Below, piece by piece: positions 46,732-55,740 of a stretch of 64,000 bases of DNA. Location of the stretch: assembly GCF_009664855.1 (NCBI RefSeq), contig NZ_CP045928.1, forward strand, positions 5,294,119 to 5,358,118, read 5' to 3'. How positions within the stretch are numbered: the first letter of the stretch is position 1; each line of letters starts with the position of its first letter. This stretch comes from Flavobacterium sp. SLB02 (GTDB lineage: Bacteria; Bacteroidota; Bacteroidia; Flavobacteriales; Flavobacteriaceae). The translations under genes were made by a program, and so were the position numbers. The notes under the pieces were generated by a model. It saw nothing but the letters and a program-made list of their open reading frames with translations. It did not search any database and was not told the DNA's origin.

Positions 46732-47634
46732 TTATGTGATCGAAGCGGCATAAATTTCTTTGATGGTTTTGCCCAGTTTAGTATTAAAATCATCATCAGA
46801 CTGACCAGCTGCAAGGCCTTCGGATAATGCTCTTGAGAAACTGGCGATCAATCCGTGGTTTTGCGAAAGCTTATCATTGGCTTCATCCTGACCGTATCCG
46901 CCGGATAATGCCACAACACGTACCACATGTGGATCTGACATCAATTCTTTGTAAAAATCATTTACAGTTGGAAGAGACAATTTCAGCATTACTTTTACGT
47001 CTTTTCCCAATAAATCAAGTTGTTTTTTGATTTCTTCTTTCAAAATTTCTTCTGATTTTTCTTTGTCAGGGCTGTAAATATCAACCTCAGGTTCTATAAT
47101 TGGTATAAGCCCTTTTTCGAAGATTTGTAAACCTACCGCAAATTGCTGCTCGACTACTTCGCGAATTCCTGTTGCATTGGCTTCTTTTATTACAGAACGC
47201 ATCTTAGTTCCAAATACATTTCGTTCTACGGCACGAGTCAGCAATTCGTCTAAATTAGCAATAGGTTTCATCAATTGTACGCCATTGGCAATGTCAGCAA
47301 GTCCTTTGTCGACTTTTAGAAAAGGAACTATGTTTTTTTTCTCCCACAAATAATCGGCTGTCCATTGATCGTCGATTTTACGGTCCATGGTGTTTTCAAA
47401 CAAAATAGCACCCAGTATATATTCGCGATCAAATGCAGGACTTTTTATAATGCGGGTTCTCATTTCATGCACAAGTGTATACATTTCTTCGTCATTCGTA
47501 AAACTGCTTTCTTCTACACCGTATTGCGCTAAGGCTTTTGGGGTACTTCCACCACTTTGATCCAGGGCAGCAATAAATCCTTTTCCGGAATGCATACGGT
47601 TTAATTGTGCTATGTATCTTTCTCTATTTTTCAT
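46732..47634 (-). CDS. Class I fructose-bisphosphate aldolase
   Basis: 300 residues, the length of the bacterial class I enzyme. The start region [20 protein letters not shown], the segment [25 protein letters not shown] (active-site Lys region), PIIEPEVDI and [14 protein letters not shown] (Schiff-base Lys candidate in VMLKLSLP), then [14 protein letters not shown] are diagnostic. It cleaves fructose 1,6-bisphosphate without a metal. Together with pgk it represents glycolysis in the window. A -7 box lies 30 nt before the start, inside the tail of the gene upstream. Confidence 0.94.
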   Translation of the reverse strand: MKNRERYIAQLNRMHSGKGFIAALDQSGGSTPKALAQYGVEESSFTNDEEMYTLVHEMRTRIIKSPAFDREYILGAILFENTMDRKIDDQWTADYLWEKKNIVPFLKVDKGLADIANGVQLMKPIANLDELLTRAVERNVFGTKMRSVIKEANATGIREVVEQQFAVGLQIFEKGLIPIIEPEVDIYSPDKEKSEEILKEEIKKQLDLLGKDVKVMLKLSLPTVNDFYKELMSDPHVVRVVALSGGYGQDEANDKLSQNHGLIASFSRALSEGLAAGQSDDDFNTKLGKTIKEIYAASIT

Positions 47635-47660
47635 ATGTGTTGTTTTAAATTTAATGACTA

Positions 47661-48599
47661 TTACAAACCTATTTTCTGATTTACTTTATTATAAACCTCT
47701 TTTACTTTTTTTGGTGGATCAAATCGGTAACCTGCAGAAAGTTTTAAAGTGGCAATATTATCATTCAAGCGGGGATTGACTTTTTCGTCCTGAGCAAAAC
47801 TTACAGCGTTAATACTTGCAAAGGCAAAGAAACGATCGTTATTATACGCCAATTTTAAATTGAAATCGGCTTGATATAAGGCAGATGTGTCTCCGTTGAT
47901 ATCATTAATTCCAACGCCTAAAGCAACTCCGGCACCAATTAAAACCCTGTCACTAATTACAAAATTATAGTAGTAGGATGGAGCCAAAGTAAATACATAA
48001 ATATCTCCGGGTGGTGTATCGGGAGTGTTTAAGTCGATATTGGTGTAGTAAAATGAAAAAGTTGGGATAAAGCTTCCGGAGCTTTTGGTCTGCCATTCGT
48101 TTTGACTAACCAAGGTTTTAAAAGAGAATTTATTATTGAAAACATAAGATGTTGATCCGCCAATTTTCATAGTACGCATATCCGGCAATTGTACCGTTAT
48201 ATTATCATCACTGATATAAAATCCCTTTTGATTGATGAAAGTAAACGATTGCATCCATTTTTTATAGTAGAAACGGGTATTGAAATTAAAATGTTTGGAA
48301 TGATAATCGCCTTTGTTCTGACTTAGAAATTTTGGTGCAAAACCAACAGAAATATCAATAATTTTATAATTCAGATTAAAACCAATCTGTTCTCTTCTAT
48401 TTGGTATAAGATTAACAAATGTTTCCGAATCCTGAGTGCCTGAAGCAATCTGAAAACTGTTTGAAGTATCTAAATAATAAATACTTCCAGTAATTTTATC
48501 ATTATACGATTTAAAATAGGGATTTTGCAGCGAATCATTCTGGGCAAAACACCCAAAAATGCTGGCAAAAAATGCTATGTAAATCAGTTTGAAATTCAT
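47661..48599 (-). CDS. DUF4421-like outer-membrane beta-barrel protein
   Basis: 312 residues from ATG 48599, giving a signal peptide ([20 protein letters not shown]); a TTG at 48626 is ignored. The protein is a succession of amphipathic strands with many aromatic residues ([13 protein letters not shown]-type strand [13 protein letters not shown] region, [24 protein letters not shown]-type strands). It ends with a barrel strand [16 protein letters not shown] and a short helical tail. The early segment [20 protein letters not shown] resembles the DUF4421 start. Function unknown; outer-membrane location inferred. It is 27 nt upstream of the aldolase gene. Confidence 0.6.
   Translation of the reverse strand: MNFKLIYIAFFASIFGCFAQNDSLQNPYFKSYNDKITGSIYYLDTSNSFQIASGTQDSETFVNLIPNRREQIGFNLNYKIIDISVGFAPKFLSQNKGDYHSKHFNFNTRFYYKKWMQSFTFINQKGFYISDDNITVQLPDMRTMKIGGSTSYVFNNKFSFKTLVSQNEWQTKSSGSFIPTFSFYYTNIDLNTPDTPPGDIYVFTLAPSYYYNFVISDRVLIGAGVALGVGINDINGDTSALYQADFNLKLAYNNDRFFAFASINAVSFAQDEKVNPRLNDNIATLKLSAGYRFDPPKKVKEVYNKVNQKIGL
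47664..47671 (-). promoter_or_regulatory. Candidate -7 box TAGGTTTG for the aldolase gene
   Basis: Exact TAnnTTTG match on the minus strand, 30 nt before the aldolase ATG and just inside the end of the upstream gene. No clear -33 element. Confidence 0.35.
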
Positions 48600-48689
48600 T
48601 CGTTTATTTTTAATACCCAAAAACAAGCCTAAATTACAATTTTAAATCTATGTTTTTAGGTATTAAAATAAAATATTGGGATCAATATA

Positions 48690-49592
48690 TTAAATCCAAT
48701 CAACAGGATTTTCTAACACATTCACCAATTTTTCTTCGTCACTTCCGGCTTCTGCATGATGATCGTAAACCCATTGTACGTGCGGAGGTAAACTCATCAA
48801 AATACTTTCAATTCTCCCGTTGGTTTTTAAACCGAATAAAGTGCCTTTGTCATGAACCAAATTAAATTCGACATAACGACCACGACGGATTTCCTGCCAT
48901 GTTCTGTTTTCAGGAGTGTATTCCAAATTTTTTCTTTTTTCCACAATTGGAACATAGGCTTCTAAGAAACTATCGCCAACTTCGGTAACAAAATTGTACC
49001 AATCCTCCATAGACATTTGCTCATTTGCTTTGCAATAATCAAAGAATAAACCGCCAATTCCGCGCGCTTCGTTTCTATGTGCATTCCAGAAATAAGCATC
49101 ACATTGTTTTTTATATTTTGGATAAAACTCCGGATTGTGTTTATCGCAAGCCGTTTTACAGGTTTGATGAAAGTGTTTTGCATCTTCTTCAAACAAATAA
49201 TAAGGCGTTAAATCCTGTCCTCCACCAAACCATTGTTCGATTACTTTTCCGGATTCGTCGTACATTTCAAAATAACGCCAATTGGCATGAACCGTTGGCG
49301 TCATTGGATTTTTAGGATGTAAAACCAAACTTAATCCGCAGGCAAAAAAATCAGCTTCACCAACGCCAAACATCTTTTGCATCGCTTCCGGTAATTTCCC
49401 ATGAACGGCCGAAATGTTGACACCGCCTTTTTCGAAAACATTTCCGTTTTCAATAACGCGCGTTCTTCCGCCGCCGCCCTCTGGGCGTTTCCAAAGATCT
49501 TCACGAAATTTCGTTGTTCCGTCAACGGCTTCTAATCCGGTGCAAATCTGATCTTGCAATTTTTGTATGTATGCGTAAAATTTATCTTTCAT
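48690..49592 (-). CDS. hemF: Oxygen-dependent coproporphyrinogen III oxidase
   Basis: 300 residues, normal for HemF. Signature stretches: EGGGGRTRVIENGNVFEKGG, VNISAVHG, GLSLVLHPKNPMTPTVHANW, WFGGGQDLTPYYL, RGIGGLFFDY and FNLVHDKGTLFGLKTNGRIE, ending PPHVQWVYDH. It decarboxylates two propionate groups to form protoporphyrinogen IX, using oxygen, so haem synthesis here is aerobic. It is the last gene of the minus-strand haem run, 135 nt after the GNAT gene. Confidence 0.97.
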   Translation of the reverse strand: MKDKFYAYIQKLQDQICTGLEAVDGTTKFREDLWKRPEGGGGRTRVIENGNVFEKGGVNISAVHGKLPEAMQKMFGVGEADFFACGLSLVLHPKNPMTPTVHANWRYFEMYDESGKVIEQWFGGGQDLTPYYLFEEDAKHFHQTCKTACDKHNPEFYPKYKKQCDAYFWNAHRNEARGIGGLFFDYCKANEQMSMEDWYNFVTEVGDSFLEAYVPIVEKRKNLEYTPENRTWQEIRRGRYVEFNLVHDKGTLFGLKTNGRIESILMSLPPHVQWVYDHHAEAGSDEEKLVNVLENPVDWI

Positions 49593-49727
49593 TGTTATTG
49601 TAATTCTTTTTTATTCTCCAAATAATCAATAGCATTTAATTTATTGACTACTTTTTTACCTATTTTCTTTTAAGATTTCAGTTAGTTACAATTTGTAACC
49701 CACTAATTTTCCATGTTTTTAATAAGC

Positions 49728-50273
49728 TTACTTTTTATTATATTCTGATTTAAGCAGTCCAAAGTAAACAGTATTTTGCAATTCGCCGTCACCATTTCTA
49801 AATTCGTCTCGTAAAATTCCTTCTTGTTTAAAATTATGTTTTAATGCAATTCGCTGGCTTGCTAAATTGATTTCTGAAGTACATATAAAAACCTTGTTCA
49901 ATATTAATTTATTGAAACAAAAATCAAGCGCATCCGAAACCATTTTTGATGTAATTCCTTTTCCTTGATAATCTTCATCAACAAAATAACCTAATTCACA
50001 TTTTGAAATGCGGTAATCAATGGTTTTTACACACAAATAACCAATTAAATTGTTGGTTTGGATATCTCTTGCGTAAAAATAAAAACCTTCCTTGGTTTTT
50101 TCTTTATTACTACTGACTTCCAAAAAATCTTCTGCTTTTTTTAATGAATCGGAATTGACCAGAGTTACTGGGAAAGTTTTTCCAATATGATTGCTGTTTT
50201 TATCTACTAAATTGTAAAATTCTTTAGGCAAAACATGTTCAATTCGGTCTATTTTCCAATCTGTAAAACTCAT
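49728..50273 (-). CDS. GNAT-family N-acetyltransferase (RimJ/RimL-like)
   Basis: 181 residues. The GNAT core is seen in NLIGYLCVKTIDYRISKCEL, the acetyl-CoA loop YFVDEDYQGKGITSKMV, and the later FICTSEINLASQRIALKHNF plus KQEGILRDEFRNGDG. This matches the RimJ/RimL type, which acetylates ribosomal proteins or other amines. The substrate is unknown. It begins 2 nt after the end of the 125-residue gene, in a three-gene set lying inside the haem cluster. Confidence 0.88.
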   Translation of the reverse strand: MSFTDWKIDRIEHVLPKEFYNLVDKNSNHIGKTFPVTLVNSDSLKKAEDFLEVSSNKEKTKEGFYFYARDIQTNNLIGYLCVKTIDYRISKCELGYFVDEDYQGKGITSKMVSDALDFCFNKLILNKVFICTSEINLASQRIALKHNFKQEGILRDEFRNGDGELQNTVYFGLLKSEYNKK

Positions 50274-50275
50274 GT

Positions 50276-50653
50276 CTATTTGTTTTTAGCCGAAGCAATT
50301 TTAGTATTTATTCCAAAAGAAAAAACTTTGCTTTCTTTTTGGATATATTGGTAAATAGCAAGTGCTTTTCCGAAAAAATCAAATTGTTTTTCCTGAGACA
50401 AACCTATTAAAATATCTGCAAATTGTTCCTGCTGATTCCAGTCGAGATGACATTGTTGTAAAAGAAGAATCAGTTCTTCCTCCGGTATTTCGATTGTTCT
50501 TTCTAAGCTTAATCCAAAACCCTTAAGTTGTTCATCTATCAGACTTGTATCTTCGGCGTTCCAAAACTTTGGAACAAAAATTAACGCATGCAAGGTTCTT
50601 AGAGTATTCTCTATTCTGATACTTTCCTCATCTCTTAAGCCTTTGTTGAGCAT
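50276..50653 (-). CDS. Small helical protein of unknown function
   Basis: 125 residues, no signal peptide and no recognised family. It is mostly helical and acidic: RDEESIRIENTLRTLHAL, DEQLKGFGLSLERTIEIPEE, ELILLLQQCHLDWNQQEQFA, and the tail FGKALAIYQYIQKESKVFS. Probably cytoplasmic. It lies 6 nt after the membrane-protein gene and 2 nt before the GNAT gene on the same strand, so all three are likely translated from one mRNA with hemE upstream. Confidence 0.7.
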   Translation of the reverse strand: MLNKGLRDEESIRIENTLRTLHALIFVPKFWNAEDTSLIDEQLKGFGLSLERTIEIPEEELILLLQQCHLDWNQQEQFADILIGLSQEKQFDFFGKALAIYQYIQKESKVFSFGINTKIASAKNK

Positions 50654-50659
50654 GATTTC

Positions 50660-51355
50660 TTATCTTTTATCCGATTTTAACTTCTGATTGTATGTTGTTT
50701 TGCTAAAGATTAATCTCTCTTCCTGAAAAGTATCGTTATTATTTTTGCCAAAGCTTTTAATGGTTCGGTAGATAAAATACAAAACTGGTAAAGAGTAGTA
50801 TATAAAACCCATACATATTGGTACATAAGGTTTTTCAATAAACAATCCGCTTGATTTTACAGTGTCAAAATACTTGGATTTTTCTAAAAATTCATCTGTT
50901 AATCCAAATTTAGGAATTATACTATTTCCAAAACAAACTGCAAAAATTAAAAAGAAATACAACATTGCCTTCGCAACAGATTTGCCAATTTGCACTGCCC
51001 GAACTTCCGGACTTACATCAGAAAAAGCAAATCGCATTCGGTTTAAAACCGTTAGCAAGTAAATATATAAAATATTGGTATTAATAACAGAATGATGAAA
51101 AGCCATTGCAAACAATCCATACATGGGAAAAAACACAAAAAGAGATAATTTTTTGGGCATAACCGCCATAAAAACTCCAGAGTGCACCATGATAAATTCG
51201 AAAGCCATTAAAATAGCCAGGTCATTTATCATACTCACATTTTGTTCTTCCGGATGCAGCCAAACCATCAAAAATACAGTCGCATAATACGCCTGAAATC
51301 CATATTCTACAAAAGAAAATGGTGAGTTTTTGGTGAAGTTTAGGTTTGCAAACAT
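50660..51355 (-). CDS. Polytopic membrane protein of unknown function
   Basis: 231 residues with about five or six hydrophobic segments: YYATVFLMVWLHP, LAILMAFEFIMVHSGVFMAV, LFVFFPMYGLFAMAFHHSVI, YIYLLTVLNRM, MLYFFLIFAVCFGNSII and VPICMGFIYYSLPVLYFIY. Several histidines lie in or near membrane segments (HSG, AFHHS), which could in principle bind haem or metal. The C-terminal tail is basic. No family recognised. Gene order hemE, this gene, the 125-residue gene, GNAT, hemF suggests a link to haem supply, but that is inference. Confidence 0.72.
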   Translation of the reverse strand: MFANLNFTKNSPFSFVEYGFQAYYATVFLMVWLHPEEQNVSMINDLAILMAFEFIMVHSGVFMAVMPKKLSLFVFFPMYGLFAMAFHHSVINTNILYIYLLTVLNRMRFAFSDVSPEVRAVQIGKSVAKAMLYFFLIFAVCFGNSIIPKFGLTDEFLEKSKYFDTVKSSGLFIEKPYVPICMGFIYYSLPVLYFIYRTIKSFGKNNNDTFQEERLIFSKTTYNQKLKSDKR

Positions 51356-51370
51356 CTAAGGTTTTTTTTA

Positions 51371-51430
51371 GTTTTCAGTCTCAGTCGCAATTTTCAGCTT
51401 AAAATGAGACTGAAAACTGCGACTGAAAAC
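51371..51430. repeat. CAGTCTCAG-family repeat forming an inverted repeat, copy 2
   Basis: GTTTTCAGTCTCAGTCGCAA on the left and GAGACTGAAAACTGCGACTG on the right are largely complementary across a short AT loop. It fills the spacer between hemE and the membrane-protein gene and may act as a hairpin in the mRNA. Confidence 0.65.
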
Positions 51431-51442
51431 CGAATACGATAT

Positions 51443-52468
51443 TTAGTTTCCGTATTCCTTCACTGCGTCAATAAACGCTTTTGCGTGGTCTACAGGTATA
51501 TTTGGTAAAATTCCGTGACCTAAATTTACAACATATTTATCTTTTCCGAACTCGTCTATCATTTCGTGAACCATTTTTTTGATGGTTGGAATTGGTGAAA
51601 GTAATCTTGACGGATCAAAATTTCCTTGTAAAGTGATGTTTCCACCAGATAAATAACGCGCATTTCTAGCTGAACAAGTCCAGTCTACTCCAAGAGCCGA
51701 AGCTCTACTTTTACCCATCTCGCCAAGAGCAAACCAACATCCTTTTCCGAAAACAATAACCGGAGCGTGATCAGCCAAAGCTTCAACGATTTGGTTGATG
51801 TATTTCCATGAGAATTCCTGATAATCAACCGGAGAAAGCATTCCTCCCCATGAATCAAAAATCTGAACGGCATCAACTCCAGCTTTTACTTTTTCTTTTA
51901 AGTATAAAATAGTAGTGTCTGTAATTTTTTGTAATAAAGTATGTGCTGCAGCAGGATTTGAAAAGCAAAAACCTTTAGCCGTATCAAAACTTTTAGATCC
52001 TTTTCCTTCAACAGCATAACAAAAGATTGTCCAAGGTGAACCAGCGAAACCAATTAAAGGCACTTCATCGTTCAGCATTTCTTTAGTCAATTTAATGGCG
52101 TCCATTACATAACCTAAACTTTCCTGAATGTCCGGAACATAAACTCTGTGAACATCTGCTAAAGAACGAATTGGATTTGGTAAAAACGGACCAAAATTTT
52201 CTTTCATTAAAACTTCAATTCCCATTGCTTGCGGAACAACCAAAATATCCGAGAATAAAATTGCAGCATCCGGCGCAATTCTGCGAATAGGCTGAACTGT
52301 GATTTCCGCAGCCAACTCAGGAGTCTGACAACGGGTGAAAAAATCGTATTTATCACGCAAAGCGATAAATTCCGGTAAATATCTTCCGGCTTGACGCATC
52401 ATCCATACTGGCGGACGCTGAACTGTTTCTCCTTTTAATGCTTTTAAAAATAAGTCGTTTTTTAACAT
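51443..52468 (-). CDS. hemE: Uroporphyrinogen decarboxylase
   Basis: 341 residues. The N-terminal active-site signature [17 protein letters not shown] is intact (residues ~18-34), followed by [47 protein letters not shown] and the C-terminal [10 protein letters not shown]-type stretch [20 protein letters not shown]. It removes four acetate carboxyls to give coproporphyrinogen III. A 30-nt repeat lies immediately upstream of its start codon, and the same repeat is found before hemH. Confidence 0.97.
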   Translation of the reverse strand: MLKNDLFLKALKGETVQRPPVWMMRQAGRYLPEFIALRDKYDFFTRCQTPELAAEITVQPIRRIAPDAAILFSDILVVPQAMGIEVLMKENFGPFLPNPIRSLADVHRVYVPDIQESLGYVMDAIKLTKEMLNDEVPLIGFAGSPWTIFCYAVEGKGSKSFDTAKGFCFSNPAAAHTLLQKITDTTILYLKEKVKAGVDAVQIFDSWGGMLSPVDYQEFSWKYINQIVEALADHAPVIVFGKGCWFALGEMGKSRASALGVDWTCSARNARYLSGGNITLQGNFDPSRLLSPIPTIKKMVHEMIDEFGKDKYVVNLGHGILPNIPVDHAKAFIDAVKEYGN

Positions 52469-52477
52469 TTTTTTATG

Positions 52478-52507
52478 GCTTTAGGCTTTAAGCTTTAGGC
52501 TTTAAGC
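52478..52507 (-). repeat. 30-nt direct-repeat element just before hemE
   Basis: Read on the minus strand it is two copies of GCTTAAAGCCTAAA plus GC, ending 9 nt before the hemE ATG. The identical 30 nt stands at 56802-56831, before hemH. A related fragment overlaps the hemD stop at 52536-52552. Confidence 0.85.
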
Positions 52508-52544
52508 GTTTGTTTGTGTTATTTTTTTGCTTATTGCCTAAGGC

Positions 52545-53219
52545 TTAAAGCGTATTGCTATATTCAACAATTACATCTTCAATTACGTCTTCAACCGTTG
52601 GCTGATCTGCAATAATGATGTTTTTTGTAATTTTATGTAAAGCTTCTGCGGTTGTTTCTCCAATGCAAAAGCACTTTTCTTTCTTGATTGTGTTGTCTTT
52701 CAAATAACTTTCAACGCCCGAAGGACTAAAAAATAAGATTCCGTCAACAGTAGCTTTTATTTTTTGTGGCGTTAATGACGTATCATAAACCTGAATTTCA
52801 TTGAATTTCACATCAGCATCTTTTAGAGCTTGTGGTAAAGTTTCTCTACGAAGATTTCCGCTAAAGAAAGTATAACTTTCATTACGGTAAATCAAAGTAA
52901 TGATTTCGGCTAAATCTGTTGCATAACCGGTATAAGCTACAACGTTGAAACCGTTTTCAGATAAAAGAATTTTGGTTTTTAAACCAACACAAAAAACATT
53001 TTTGGTTTTCAGTGCTTCAGATTTTGGATCAGATAAAACGCTATGAACCGCATTCTGACTAGTGAAAATCAGATTCTCGTTGAGGTCTTTAAGTTCGAAA
53101 GGTTTGTTTTGGGTTTGAATAAAATCAGATTCGGTTACTTCAATATTGGCTTTTACCAATGCTTGTTTTTGTTCGCCCGATAGCTTTTTTGTAGATAGTA
53201 TTTGAATTGATTTCGCCAT
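52545..53219 (-). CDS. hemD: Uroporphyrinogen-III synthase
   Basis: 224 residues. HemD sequences are poorly conserved; the call rests on length, position and pattern. It has IQILSTKKLSGEQ, LNENLIFTSQNAVHSVLS, NVFCVGLKTKILLSENGFNV, TFFSGNLRRETLPQALKDAD, EIQVYDTSLTPQKI, GILFFSPSGVESYLKDN and KCFCIGETTAEALHKIT, the classic two-lobed layout. It closes hydroxymethylbilane into uroporphyrinogen III. Its start overlaps the hemC stop by one base. Confidence 0.93.
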   Translation of the reverse strand: MAKSIQILSTKKLSGEQKQALVKANIEVTESDFIQTQNKPFELKDLNENLIFTSQNAVHSVLSDPKSEALKTKNVFCVGLKTKILLSENGFNVVAYTGYATDLAEIITLIYRNESYTFFSGNLRRETLPQALKDADVKFNEIQVYDTSLTPQKIKATVDGILFFSPSGVESYLKDNTIKKEKCFCIGETTAEALHKITKNIIIADQPTVEDVIEDVIVEYSNTL

Positions 53220-54142
53220 TATTTTTTTAGAGATTCTTTAATAGATGCCATCAATTCTGCTCCGCCATTGTTTAAAATTTCCTGAGCGGCGAAGAAACCT
53301 AGTTTCTTCCATTCTGAAATATCAACGGTTTTGTCGATTTCCAGTTTTTGTTTTCCATCAACCGAAAGTAAAACGCCTTGAAAATGCAATGTGTCTTCCT
53401 CTTCATTATATTTCACCAAAGCTCCAATTGGCGCCGTACAGCCACCTTCAAGAGTTCTCAAAAACTGACGTTCGATATAGGTACAGATTTCAGTTTCGAT
53501 ATGATTCAATTGCGAAAGTGCATCAAGCGTATAATTGTCGTTTTCCATTGCTACAACCAGCATTGCACCTTGTGCCGGAGCCGGAATCATCCAATCAAGA
53601 TCGATATAATTTCCTGGTTTCAGGTTAATGCGCTCTAAACCTGCAGCAGCAAAAACAGCTCCGTCCCAGTTATTGTCTTGTAGTTTTTGCATACGGGTGT
53701 TTACGTTTCCGCGTAAATCAACCACAGTATGATTAGGGTATTTATTGAACCATTGCGCCTGACGACGTAAACTTCCGGTTGCAATAGTACTTGGATTTGC
53801 AAAATCAGGATTACCTTTATGCACTAAAATGTCCAGAACATTAGCTCTCTCCAAAACTGCTGCCTGAACAATCCCTTTTGGTAAAGCCGTTGGAACATCT
53901 TTCATAGAATGCACTGCAATATCAATACTGCCATTGATCATGGCAATGTCTAAGGTTTTAGTAAATATTCCGGTGATTCCCAGTTCGTATAGCGGTTTGT
54001 CAAGAATAATATCGCCTGTAGATTTTACCGCAACAATTTCGGTTTTATAACCTAAATCATTTAGTTTTTTTTCGACAGTATGTGCTTGCCAAAGTGCTAG
54101 TTCGCTATCGCGAGTTCCAATTCTGATTGTTTTTTCAGCCAT
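53219..54142 (-). CDS. hemC: Hydroxymethylbilane synthase (porphobilinogen deaminase)
   Basis: 307 residues from ATG 54142 (MAEKTIRIGTRDSELALWQA), the usual family start; an ATG at 54160 adds six residues. The dipyrromethane cofactor is carried by Cys235 in LEGGCTAPIGA. Other motifs: TGIFTKTLDIA, HSMKDVPTALP, TGSLRRQAQW and DLRGNVNTR. It polymerises four porphobilinogens. The gene is 120 nt after hemA; that spacer contains a perfect 18-bp inverted repeat whose inner arm covers the alternative start. Overlaps hemD by one base. Confidence 0.97.
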   Translation of the reverse strand: MAEKTIRIGTRDSELALWQAHTVEKKLNDLGYKTEIVAVKSTGDIILDKPLYELGITGIFTKTLDIAMINGSIDIAVHSMKDVPTALPKGIVQAAVLERANVLDILVHKGNPDFANPSTIATGSLRRQAQWFNKYPNHTVVDLRGNVNTRMQKLQDNNWDGAVFAAAGLERINLKPGNYIDLDWMIPAPAQGAMLVVAMENDNYTLDALSQLNHIETEICTYIERQFLRTLEGGCTAPIGALVKYNEEEDTLHFQGVLLSVDGKQKLEIDKTVDISEWKKLGFFAAQEILNNGGAELMASIKESLKK

Positions 54143-54156
54143 TTTGTTGAATTTCA

Positions 54157-54250
54157 CCATATAAGTTATATAAGATAATTTAAGCAGTTAGGTTAAGGTT
54201 GAAAAAGAATTAACCGTTTGCTATTAAATGAACTTATATAACTTATATGG
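54157..54250. repeat. Perfect 18-bp inverted repeat in the hemA-hemC spacer
   Basis: CCATATAAGTTATATAAG (54157-54174) is the exact reverse complement of CTTATATAACTTATATGG (54233-54250), with 58 nt between. The arm next to hemC contains the upstream ATG at 54160 and lies 14 nt before the preferred start. Confidence 0.85.
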
Positions 54251-54262
54251 TTTAAATTTTAT

Positions 54263-55513
54263 TTAAGATGCTTTTATTTTAAAGACTTTCTCGATCCATT
54301 CGATGCTTTCATCGACCATGGTGTCGTCGTCTTTTAAGTGGTTTGCGAAATGCGTAGTGATTTTCTGGATGATTCTGTTGCTGATGATTTCAGCCTGAGC
54401 TTCATTAAAATCTGCAATTTTTTTACTTTGAAAATCTAATTCTGAAACTTTAATAGCATTCAGTTTTTCTTTTAAAGCATTTATGGTTGGAGCAAATTTT
54501 CTTCCTTTTGTCCAGGTGATGAATTCCTCTTTTACTTCTTCGATAATCGCTTCGGCAGCAGGAATGTGTAATTTTCTATTTTCAAGAGTTTCATCTGTCA
54601 GTTGAGACAAATAATCCATGTGAATCAAAGTTACACCTTCTAATTCCTCTACGTTTTCATTCACGTTTTTTGGAATCGATAAATCTAAAATCAATAAAGG
54701 TTTCTTTAGATTTAAAATCGCTTTATCAACTGTTGGGTTTTGAGCACCTGTAGCGACAACAACAACATCGGCTTTTTGAAGTTCTAAGTGTAACTCAGAA
54801 TAATCTTTAACAATCAAATTGAGTTTTCCGGCCAATTTCTCAGCTTTGTCTTTCGTTCTGTTGATTAAAGTAATGTGTTCGTTTTTGGTATGTTTTACAA
54901 GATTCTCGCAAGTATTTCTTCCGATTTTTCCTGTTCCGAAAAGTAAAATATTTTTATTGCCAATATCCTCTACATTTTTAAGAATGTATTGTACCGATGC
55001 AAAAGACACCGAAGTCGCTCCAGAACTAATTTCTGTTTCGTTCTTAATTTTTTTGCTGGCCTGGATTACAGCATTTACCAATCTTTCTAAAAACGCATTG
55101 GCCAAACCTAAAGATTTTGAATGTGCAAAACTGGTCTTGATTTGAGAAATAATCTCAAAATCGCCTAAGATCTGACTGTCTAAACCAGTTCCTACACGAA
55201 ACATATGACCAATAGCTTCCTGATTTTTGTAAACAAAACCAACTTTCTGAAAAGCATCAACTGAACCGTTGCTGTTATCACAAATTAGTTTTATCAATTG
55301 AAACGGATGTTCTGCAAAACCATAAATCTCGGTTCTGTTGCAGGTCGAAGTGACAATCAAACTTTCAATTCCTTCTTCTTTAGCTTGTTCCAGCAAACGC
55401 GTTTTTGCAATTGCATCCAAACTAAATTTACCTCTTACCTCAGCATCAGCTTTTTTATAACTCAAACCAACTGAGTAAAAATAAAGATGTTTAGGTACGT
55501 TATTGTTTTCCAT
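54263..55513 (-). CDS. hemA: Glutamyl-tRNA reductase
   Basis: 416 residues from ATG 55513 (MENNNVPKHLYFYSVGLSYK); a TTG extension to 55576 is not credible. The catalytic Cys58 lies in VTSTCNRTEIYG. The NADPH domain has LLFGTGKIGRNTCENL, followed by TLINRTKDKAEKLAGKL, VVVVATGAQNP and LILDLSIPKNVNENV. The helical dimerisation domain ends KVFKIKAS. It makes glutamate-1-semialdehyde from glutamyl-tRNA, the committed step; the partner aminotransferase hemL is not in the window. It heads the minus-strand haem run and faces the AraC gene. Confidence 0.97.
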   Translation of the reverse strand: MENNNVPKHLYFYSVGLSYKKADAEVRGKFSLDAIAKTRLLEQAKEEGIESLIVTSTCNRTEIYGFAEHPFQLIKLICDNSNGSVDAFQKVGFVYKNQEAIGHMFRVGTGLDSQILGDFEIISQIKTSFAHSKSLGLANAFLERLVNAVIQASKKIKNETEISSGATSVSFASVQYILKNVEDIGNKNILLFGTGKIGRNTCENLVKHTKNEHITLINRTKDKAEKLAGKLNLIVKDYSELHLELQKADVVVVATGAQNPTVDKAILNLKKPLLILDLSIPKNVNENVEELEGVTLIHMDYLSQLTDETLENRKLHIPAAEAIIEEVKEEFITWTKGRKFAPTINALKEKLNAIKVSELDFQSKKIADFNEAQAEIISNRIIQKITTHFANHLKDDDTMVDESIEWIEKVFKIKAS

Positions 55514-55537
55514 AAATTCACTTTCATAAAAGTGCAA

Positions 55538-55545
55538 CAAAATTA
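55538..55545 (-). promoter_or_regulatory. Candidate -7 box TAATTTTG for hemA
   Basis: Exact TAnnTTTG match on the minus strand, 24 nt before ATG 55513. TTTG at 55574-55577 is too far for a standard -33 element. Confidence 0.45.
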
Positions 55546-55639
55546 TCACTATAGTCTTTATAAAAGTAACGCTCAAAGTACTTTTTGTATCGCTATGTGA
55601 TTTTTTGTTTCTAAACGACTGTTTTTATGCAAAAAGAAG

Positions 55640-55647
55640 TATTTTTG
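55640..55647 (+). promoter_or_regulatory. Candidate -7 box TATTTTTG for the AraC gene
   Basis: Exact TAnnTTTG match about 93 nt before ATG 55741; lies in the divergent hemA-AraC spacer. Confidence 0.35.
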
Positions 55648-55740
55648 TAGCAAAATCAATTGGTTAGAAATGTTTTGTTTAGAGTGATTCTAAATAACAA
55701 AATGGAATTATCTTGATTTTTGTACTAAAAAAATATCGCT

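Noticed and set aside
54219-54260. Possible rho-independent terminator between hemA and hemC
   Set aside because: The inverted-repeat arms are AT-rich and 58 nt apart with no T-run directly after; listed as a repeat instead.
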